Part shown: piece by piece, positions 58,477 to 64,000 of the stretch
Numbering within the stretch: position 1 is the stretch's first letter
Layout of the letters: every line of letters begins with the position of its first letter
DNA from: Stenotrophomonas maltophilia D457
GTDB lineage: Bacteria; Pseudomonadota; Gammaproteobacteria; Xanthomonadales; Xanthomonadaceae
Reading direction: 5' to 3'
Length of the DNA: 64,000 nt
Assembly (NCBI RefSeq): GCF_000284595.1
Contig: NC_017671.1
Span: 901,001 to 965,000 of the forward strand
Made by a program: the position numbers and the translations under genes
The notes under the pieces: model-generated
Databases searched by the model: none
The model's input: the letters and a program-made list of their open reading frames with translations, nothing else
What the model was told of the DNA's origin: nothing

Positions 58477-61416
58477 TCAGAAGCGCTGCTGGTACTTCAT
58501 GTAGACGAAGCGGCCGATATCGTAGCCACCGTAGTACGAGAAGGCCGAGTTCGGCTTGGTGTACATGATCGGGCCGGTCTTCTCGAACACGTTGTTGGCA
58601 CCGACCGAGACGGTGGCATCCCACGGCAGCGAGTAGCGGAACTGCACGTCGTGGAAGGTGACCGAACCACGCTCGTTGTAGTTGCGGGCACCCTTGTACC
58701 ACGGGGCGTACACGCCCGGATCGGAGCACTCGTCCGGATAGGCGCGGATGTCCACGCACTGCTCCTTCACGCCGGAGTAGTAACGCGCGGTCCAGCTGAC
58801 GCCGAAGTTGCCCAGGTCCCAGCCCAGCACCAGGTTCGAACGGACGCGGAAGTTGCTGCCGATGCCGTTGGAGACGGTCGGCACCACCGTGCTGTCGTTG
58901 GTCGAGCGGAACTCGCTCTTGCTGACATAGGTGGTGGCCCAGCCGGCGTTGAACTTGCCGACGCTGGTATCCAGGCGGTAGTTCAGGTCCAGGTCGTAGC
59001 CTTCGGTTTCCATGAAGCCGGCATTGCGGCTGCCGAACTGCAGGGTATCGACGATGCCGGCGGTCGGGCCGGTCGACTTGTCACGGGTGAAGCGCTGGCA
59101 ACGTGCGTCGATGCCCTGCTCGTAGCAGTCGATCAGGATCTGGGTCGGGCTGTCGGCAACGATGGTGTTGTCGATGCGGATCTTCCACCAGTCCAGCGAG
59201 GCGTTGAAGTTCTTGATGAAGCTCGGACTCCAGACCAGGCCCAGCGTCTTGCTGGTCGAGGTTTCCGGGGTCAGGTCCGGGTTGGAGCCGGACACGAACG
59301 GCACCGGCGTCGCGTCGACCGAGGTGGCGACCGGCTGGTTGCCCTGGCGCAACTGGCGGAACGTCGCGGCGTTGGCAATGTCACGGGCGCAGCGGGCACG
59401 CACCTCGGCGCTGGTGCGCGAGGAGCCGAACTGCACGTCGCACGGATCGCTGAACTGGGCGAAGGTCTGCGAGCCGCCACCGTACAGATCGCTGATGGTC
59501 GGGGCGCGGAAGCCTTCAGCCCAGGTACCACGGACCAGCAGCTGGTCGAACGGCTTCCACTTGAAGCCGAACTTGCTGTTGAGCGTGTTGCCGAAGGTGT
59601 CGTAGTCCGAGAAGCGGGTGGCGCCGTTGAAGGTCAGTTCCTTGGCACCCGGCAGGTCCGCCAGCACCGGCACGTTGATTTCCAGGTACGCCTCGTTGAC
59701 CTTGTAGCCGCCACCGGTCGGGCCTGCGGCCAGGTTGGTGGTGGCGCCGGCCTGCGCCAGCGGATCCGGACGGTACTCACCGGTCTCCTTGCGGCTTTCC
59801 ACACCGAACGCGAAGCCCAGGTCGCCGGCCGGCAGGGTCACGATGGAACCGGCGATGTTGGCGAAGAAGTTCTTGCTGGTGGTCTTGCCGGTGGTGACTT
59901 CCGGCGGGAACAGCCAGGCCTGCAGGTCGGCGTTGCCATCGATGCCGTTCGGATCGATCGTGCCGTACGGCACCAGCGGGTTCCACGGCTTGCACACGTC
60001 ATGGGAGATCGGCGCGGCAGCGGTGCCGCACTGGACCTTGCCGGTGGCCGCATTGTAGAACGACGGGCCGACGCCGCCGGCGACGCGCGCCTTGTGCAGG
60101 TTGCCGGTGGCAATGGTTTCCAGCTCGTTGCGGTTGTACTGGTAGCCCGCTTCCCAATCGAAGTAGCGGCTGCCGATCTCGAACGAACCGTCGAACGACG
60201 CCACTGCGCGGTAGGTCTTCAGCTCGCTGGTGGTCACGCGCGGCACTTCCCAGGTGCGGCGGTTCCAGGCCACGGCGGTCGGGGTGGCGTAGCCGTGCTG
60301 GCGGCCGAACGGGTTGAAGTAGCTGTCGATCGACATCGAGCCCACGCCAGCGGTGCTGGACTGCAGCGGGTAGCCGGCGATCTGGCGCACGGCCTTGCGC
60401 TTGTTGTAGCCCAGCTCGGTGCGGAAGTTGACGTTGTCGGTGATCTTGAAGCGGCCGTCGAAGTACACCGAATCGCGCTTGAGCGGGAAGTTCAGGTGCA
60501 TCTGCTCGTTGGCGTTGCTGACGTCGCCGGTGAACGCCGACGGATCGGTGATGTGGTAGTTGGCCGGGTTGGTCGGGTCAGCACCGCGGTTGAGCGAGTA
60601 GTTGCAGCCGCTGGCAGTGGTGCAGCCCGGGCGACCCTTCAGGCCGGTGAACTGGCCCCACTGGCTGATGGTGGTCCAGTTGGTCAGGTTGTCGGCATGG
60701 CGGTCGGTCAGGCCGTACGCGCTGAAGCCACGGTCCTTGGCCCACACCGCCTTCTCTTCGGCATGTTCGGCCGCGACGGTCAGCGAGATGCGGTCATTGC
60801 TCCAGCCCGCCACCACGTCGAAGCGGTCACGCGCGCCGTCGCCCTGGCTGAACTGGCCGTGGTAGACGTTGGCGGTCACACCGGTGACATTGGAACGGGT
60901 GATGATGTTCACCACGCCGGACATGGCATCGGAACCGTAGATGGCCGACGCGCCGTCCTTCAGCACTTCGATGCGCTCCACCGCCGAGACCGGAATCGTG
61001 GAGATGTCCTGGTAACCGGAGGTGCTGATGCCCAGGCGCTTGCCGTTGATCAGCACCAGCGTGCGCTGGGTGCCCAGGTTGCGCATGTCGATATACGAAC
61101 CACCCGCGTTCTCACCGGCGGTCAGCGCGTTGGCGCGGCTGATCGCCGGGCTGCCCATCGCAGTGACGTTCTGCAGGATGTCGGCTACCGAGCTGAAGCC
61201 CTGCTGCTCGATGGCCGTACGGGTGATCGCGAACACCGGCTGGGCGGTTTCCACGTCCACCTGGCGGATGCGCGAGCCGGTGATCTCGATGCGGTCGAGG
61301 TTGGTGGGAGTGGCGCTGCTGCCGTCCTGGGCAAACGCGGGCACGGCGGCCAGCGCTGCGGTGGTAGCCAGGGCGTAGCGGATGGCCTGCCCCAGTGCGG
61401 TGGTGCGTGAAGTCAT
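58477..61416 (-). CDS. Large TonB-dependent receptor
   Basis: This 979-residue outer-membrane receptor has a signal peptide (cleavage after AFA near residue 29), a TonB-box-like stretch (LDRIEITGSRI), a plug domain (about 55-170) with RTLVLINGKRLG and VERIEVLKDGASAIYGSDAM, and a long barrel ending KYQQRF. Several Cys pairs in extracellular loops (for example GCTTASGCNYS) are unusual for siderophore receptors and common in the large Xanthomonad and Caulobacter receptors that take up carbohydrates or peptides. Substrate is unknown. It has no partner genes and is followed by a strong terminator. Confidence 0.9.
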   Translation of the reverse strand: MTSRTTALGQAIRYALATTAALAAVPAFAQDGSSATPTNLDRIEITGSRIRQVDVETAQPVFAITRTAIEQQGFSSVADILQNVTAMGSPAISRANALTAGENAGGSYIDMRNLGTQRTLVLINGKRLGISTSGYQDISTIPVSAVERIEVLKDGASAIYGSDAMSGVVNIITRSNVTGVTANVYHGQFSQGDGARDRFDVVAGWSNDRISLTVAAEHAEEKAVWAKDRGFSAYGLTDRHADNLTNWTTISQWGQFTGLKGRPGCTTASGCNYSLNRGADPTNPANYHITDPSAFTGDVSNANEQMHLNFPLKRDSVYFDGRFKITDNVNFRTELGYNKRKAVRQIAGYPLQSSTAGVGSMSIDSYFNPFGRQHGYATPTAVAWNRRTWEVPRVTTSELKTYRAVASFDGSFEIGSRYFDWEAGYQYNRNELETIATGNLHKARVAGGVGPSFYNAATGKVQCGTAAAPISHDVCKPWNPLVPYGTIDPNGIDGNADLQAWLFPPEVTTGKTTSKNFFANIAGSIVTLPAGDLGFAFGVESRKETGEYRPDPLAQAGATTNLAAGPTGGGYKVNEAYLEINVPVLADLPGAKELTFNGATRFSDYDTFGNTLNSKFGFKWKPFDQLLVRGTWAEGFRAPTISDLYGGGSQTFAQFSDPCDVQFGSSRTSAEVRARCARDIANAATFRQLRQGNQPVATSVDATPVPFVSGSNPDLTPETSTSKTLGLVWSPSFIKNFNASLDWWKIRIDNTIVADSPTQILIDCYEQGIDARCQRFTRDKSTGPTAGIVDTLQFGSRNAGFMETEGYDLDLNYRLDTSVGKFNAGWATTYVSKSEFRSTNDSTVVPTVSNGIGSNFRVRSNLVLGWDLGNFGVSWTARYYSGVKEQCVDIRAYPDECSDPGVYAPWYKGARNYNERGSVTFHDVQFRYSLPWDATVSVGANNVFEKTGPIMYTKPNSAFSYYGGYDIGRFVYMKYQQRF

Positions 61417-61503
61417 GGCGAGCTCTCTCTCTCAGGTCGTGCAAAGGACGCCAAAGTGGGCGTCGAAGGAGCCAGCAGGGTCGATGACCGAGCCGGTGAC
61501 CCG

Positions 61504-61534
61504 ATAGTAGTCTCGTTAGTTAATGCTCTGTAAA
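61504..61534 (-). promoter_or_regulatory. Candidate promoter of the large TonB receptor
   Basis: TTTACA and TACTAT on the minus strand with a 19-base spacer, about 90 bases before the ATG at 61416. The spacer is longer than the ideal 17, so activator help is likely if it is used. Confidence 0.4.
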
Positions 61535-61572
61535 GGGTTCGTATCCATTTATGTCACAGCGGACCGCCGTCC

Positions 61573-61587
61573 TTCACAAAACGTGAA
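61573..61587 (-). promoter_or_regulatory. TTCAC-N5-GTGAA palindrome upstream of the receptor promoter
   Basis: TTCAC-AAAAC-GTGAA, with the same flanks (CTTCACA...GTGAAC) as the site at 46426-46440. It lies upstream of the putative -35, an activator-like position. Confidence 0.4.
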
Positions 61588-61733
61588 CAAAAGCAGGCGC
61601 TTACGTGATGGTCGGGACGCCCCGTACCCCGCCGCTGTGTTGCGAAGCAGCACAAAAAACCGCCAGACTGCGCAAAGTGGGGGTGCGAAGTGCGTCACTC
61701 CTGCTGTCCTGTGGACAACAGGCGACGGCGTAT

Positions 61734-63260
61734 TCAGGCTACGAACGGACGAAACTGGATGCCCAGCCCGGCGATCCCGTCGGTCTCGCCGATCAGGTCG
61801 GCGCGCAGCAGCGGACGGGCATCGATGAACGCCTGCGGCACGATCAGCGACAGCCGGTTGTCGTCGGCGGTCAGTTCCAGCGCCGGCAGCGGGTCGTCCT
61901 CATGCGCGCGGTTGAGCAGCACCGCCAGCCGCAGCAGGGCCGCCAACCGGCGCGCGGTCAGCAGCAGGCGTTCGGGCAGGGCGTCGAAGGCGGTCTTGGT
62001 CACGCTGCGGCGATGGCTGCGCACCAGCGCGGCCAGCATCTGTTGTTCCTGGCGGGAGAAGCCGGCGATGTCCGAGTGCTCCAGCACGTAGCTGCCATGC
62101 ACGTGGTAGCCGCTGTGGGCAATCATCAGGCCCAGTTCGTGCAGGCGTGCGGCCCAGCCGAGCATGCGCGCATCATCGGCATCGAGCTTCCAGCGTTCCT
62201 GCACCTGCTCCAGCAGTGACAGAGCGGTGTCCTGCACGCGGTCGGCCTGTACCGTATCGATACCGTAGCGCTGGCTGAGCGCGGCCACCGATTCATCGCG
62301 CAGGTCGTTCTCGCCGGCACGGCCGACGATGTCGTAGAGGATGCCCTCGCGCATCGCGGCCTTGCTGACCAGCAGCTTCTGCAGGCCAAGTGCCTGGAAC
62401 GCCGCTTCCAGCACCAGGATGCCGCCGGCGATGATCGGGCGGCGGTCGCTGGACAGGCCCGGCAACTGGATGTCGTCGATCTTCTTGGCCTTCAGCAGCT
62501 CATCGCGCAGTTGCGGCAGGGCCTCGGCGGTGATCGCGCCCTTGCTCAGCTTCATCGTCGCGCAGATCTCGCTGATCGCCTTGTGCGTGCCCGAAGAACC
62601 CAGCGCCTCCTGCCAGCCCAGCGCGCGGTACTTGCTGGCGAAGGGCTGGAACTCGCGGCCGATCTCGGCCAGCGCGTCCTTCCAGCGCTTCTTGCTGAGC
62701 TTGCCGCCGGGGAAGAAGCGCCGGGTGCTGGCGATGCAACCGGCCTGCAGGCTTTCGCGCTCCAGGGTCTGCATGCCCATGCCGATGATGAATTCAGTGG
62801 AGCCGCCACCGATGTCGATCACCAGCCGGCGCTGGCCGGGCTTGGGGGGTTGCGCGTGGGCCACGCCCAGGTAGATCAGGCGGGCTTCTTCGCGGCCGCT
62901 GACCACTTCGATGGCGTGTCCCAGTGCAGTTTCGGCCGGGACCAGGAACGACTGGGGAGAACGCAGCTGGCGCACCGTGTTGGTGGCCAGCGCGCGCACC
63001 CGATGCGGCGGCACATTGCGGATGCGCTGGCCGAAACGGGCCAGGCATTCCAGCGCGCGCTGCCGTGCGGCGGAAGACAGTCCGCCTTTGCCATCCAGCC
63101 CGTCGGCCATGCGCACCGTCTCGCGCAGGCGGTCGATCACCCGCAGCTGGCCGAGCGTGTAGCGCGCGATGACCATGTGGAAACTGTTGGAGCCAAGGTC
63201 GATGGCGGCCAGCAGGTCGCCATCCTGCAATGCGGGCGGAGTCGTGGAGGTATGCGGCAT
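61734..63260 (-). CDS. ppx: Exopolyphosphatase
   Basis: Ppx (508 residues) removes terminal phosphates from polyphosphate and may also act on pppGpp. The actin-like ATPase fold has AAIDLGSNSFHMVIAR (about 18-33), the catalytic-region ATNTVRQLRS and the second phosphate loop VIDIGGGSTEFIIG (about 146-159). A C-terminal HD-like domain follows, with ARLHELGLMIAHSGYHVHG. Length fits Ppx or GppA; the adjacent ppk on the same strand favours Ppx. The ppk-ppx order and spacing (175 bases with a hairpin repeat) suggest partly shared transcription. Confidence 0.92.
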   Translation of the reverse strand: MPHTSTTPPALQDGDLLAAIDLGSNSFHMVIARYTLGQLRVIDRLRETVRMADGLDGKGGLSSAARQRALECLARFGQRIRNVPPHRVRALATNTVRQLRSPQSFLVPAETALGHAIEVVSGREEARLIYLGVAHAQPPKPGQRRLVIDIGGGSTEFIIGMGMQTLERESLQAGCIASTRRFFPGGKLSKKRWKDALAEIGREFQPFASKYRALGWQEALGSSGTHKAISEICATMKLSKGAITAEALPQLRDELLKAKKIDDIQLPGLSSDRRPIIAGGILVLEAAFQALGLQKLLVSKAAMREGILYDIVGRAGENDLRDESVAALSQRYGIDTVQADRVQDTALSLLEQVQERWKLDADDARMLGWAARLHELGLMIAHSGYHVHGSYVLEHSDIAGFSRQEQQMLAALVRSHRRSVTKTAFDALPERLLLTARRLAALLRLAVLLNRAHEDDPLPALELTADDNRLSLIVPQAFIDARPLLRADLIGETDGIAGLGIQFRPFVA

Positions 63261-63343
63261 GGGCGAATGTTAGCCGAAGCGGCGGTGTGCTCGTCACCGC
63301 GCGGCCTTCACATTCTGGAAGGAGGCGTGCAGCAGGATTGCAA

Positions 63344-63383
63344 GGGGTCAGATCCCTTTCCCGCAGGAAAGGGATCTGACCCC
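63344..63383. repeat. GGGGTC-type hairpin repeat, copy 9
   Basis: The most nearly perfect copy: GGGGTCAGATCCCTTTCC pairs with GGAAAGGGATCTGACCCC around a CGCA centre. It lies between the co-directional ppk and ppx genes. Confidence 0.88.
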
Positions 63384-63435
63384 GGGCGACCGCTGATCGA
63401 ATCCCGACCAGCGGTCGGGATCCACCGGGGCAGGA

Positions 63436-64000
63436 CTACAGCCCCTGCATCAATGCCATCTGCGCAGAATGCGGGGCTTCGTCGTGCGCCGGCGCACGCT
63501 TGTGGTAGACGCCGTCGGCGTCCAGTTCCCAGGCGTTGAGGTTGTCGTCCAGGTAGTTCTGCAGGACCTCGCGGTACACCCGCTTGGCCAGTTCCGGATC
63601 GAGGATCGGGAAGCAGGTCTCGACCCGGCGCAGCAGGTTGCGTTCCAGCCAGTCGGCGCTGGCGCAGTACATCTCCGGCGCGCCGTCGTTGCCGAACCAG
63701 TAGACGCGGCTGTGCTCCAGGAAGCGGCCGACGATCGAGCGCACGCGGATGTTGTCCGAGACACCCGGAACGCCCGGACGCAGGGTGCAGGCGCCACGGA
63801 TGATCAGGTCGATCTGCACGCCGGCCTGCGACGCGGCGTACAGCGCGCGCACTACCTGCGGTTCGTTCAACGCGTTCATCTTGGCGATGATCCGCGCTGG
63901 GCGGCCGGCGGCGGCGATGCGCGTCTCGCGCTCGATACGGCCGAGGATGCCGGTGTGCAGGGTGAAGGGCGACTGCAGCAGGCGCTTGAGCTTCATCTTC
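63436..64000 (-). CDS. ppk: Polyphosphate kinase 1 (C-terminal part)
   Basis: Only the last ~188 residues are in the window; the gene continues past the right edge. Polyphosphate kinase makes polyphosphate from ATP. The visible part is the C-terminal phospholipase-D-like domain, with RIIAKMNALNEPQVVRALY, CTLRPGVPGVSDNIRVRSIV and FLEHSRVYWF, the last including an active-site His (EHSR). After the core it ends in a short tail. ppx follows on the same strand, the classic polyphosphate pair. Confidence 0.95.
   Translation of the reverse strand, partial: KMKLKRLLQSPFTLHTGILGRIERETRIAAAGRPARIIAKMNALNEPQVVRALYAASQAGVQIDLIIRGACTLRPGVPGVSDNIRVRSIVGRFLEHSRVYWFGNDGAPEMYCASADWLERNLLRRVETCFPILDPELAKRVYREVLQNYLDDNLNAWELDADGVYHKRAPAHDEAPHSAQMALMQGL

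Larger units (their letters stand above)
61417..61733. other. Intergenic region between the TonB receptor and ppx
   Basis: These 317 bases contain the receptor's promoter region and no credible gene. On the minus strand TTTACA (61529-61534) and TACTAT (61504-61509) are 19 bases apart; a TTCAC-N5-GTGAA palindrome (61573-61587) lies 39 bases further upstream. The part from 61640 to 61733 follows the ppx stop codon and has no recognisable terminator. Confidence 0.5.

Noticed and set aside
58651..61410. A 919-codon open frame antisense to the large TonB receptor
   Set aside because: The composition is that of an antisense shadow, and the opposite strand encodes a clear receptor with signal peptide, plug and barrel.

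Overview
The window is chromosomal DNA of a GC-rich gammaproteobacterium of the Xanthomonadaceae, most probably Stenotrophomonas (S. maltophilia complex). Three things point there: secY is followed directly by rpsM-rpsK-rpsD-rpoA-rplQ, with no rpmJ, infA or adk between; the proteins look like Xanthomonad orthologues; and the intergenic spaces are full of GTAG-type palindromes matching the SMAG (Stenotrophomonas maltophilia GTAG) REP family. I see no rRNA or tRNA gene, no insertion sequence or transposase gene, no prophage and no CRISPR array. All assignments come from reading the sequence; no database search was run.

Region 1 (1-13.8 kb, plus strand) is the S10-spc-alpha ribosomal protein cluster, starting inside rplC and ending at rplQ: rplC(partial)-D-W-B-rpsS-rplV-rpsC-rplP-rpmC-rpsQ, rplN-X-E-rpsN // rpsH-rplF-R-rpsE-rpmD-rplO-secY // rpsM-K-D-rpoA-rplQ. 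It is tightly packed except for several hairpin-rich gaps (rpsN-rpsH, rplF-rplR, rplR-rpsE, secY-rpsM, rpoA-rplQ), which suggest internal attenuation and extra promoters.

Region 2 (13.9-31.2 kb) is mixed: dsbB, a TonB-dependent receptor, class II DAHP synthase, an MscS-type channel, a lipoprotein amidase, a DUF2127 membrane protein, typA/bipA, a cyclophilin, mdh, an RluA-type pseudouridine synthase, prpE, a small unknown protein and a Suppressor-of-fused-like protein. Region 3 (31.2-43.7 kb) holds a GST, a SleB-type wall hydrolase, fadH, a YczE-like membrane protein, a quinone-oxidoreductase-type dehydrogenase, an OmpA-like porin, two small exported proteins sharing a motif on either side of an RsuA-type pseudouridine synthase, then kbl and tdh (threonine catabolism) separated by a TorF-like porin gene on the other strand.

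Region 4 (44.1-52.7 kb) has an S46 dipeptidyl peptidase, a histidine phosphatase, then folC, a double-SPOR DedD-like protein, cvpA and purF (a folC-dedD-cvpA-purF order) and a ferritin-like DUF455 protein. Region 5 (52.7-64 kb) has a Tle1-like DUF2235 hydrolase, a secreted metzincin protease, lpxH, a coupled glycosyltransferase-PAP2 phosphatase pair, a large TonB-dependent receptor, ppx and the C-terminal part of ppk.

The most unusual content is in the non-coding DNA: three families of inverted repeats (SMAG REPs; ~39-bp GGGGTC...GACCCC hairpins whose inner stems covary; 90-165-bp elements bounded by long inverted repeats) and one 65-bp near-perfect palindrome lying exactly between two convergent stop codons. 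I found no convincing new multi-gene system; the findings list what deserves a second look.
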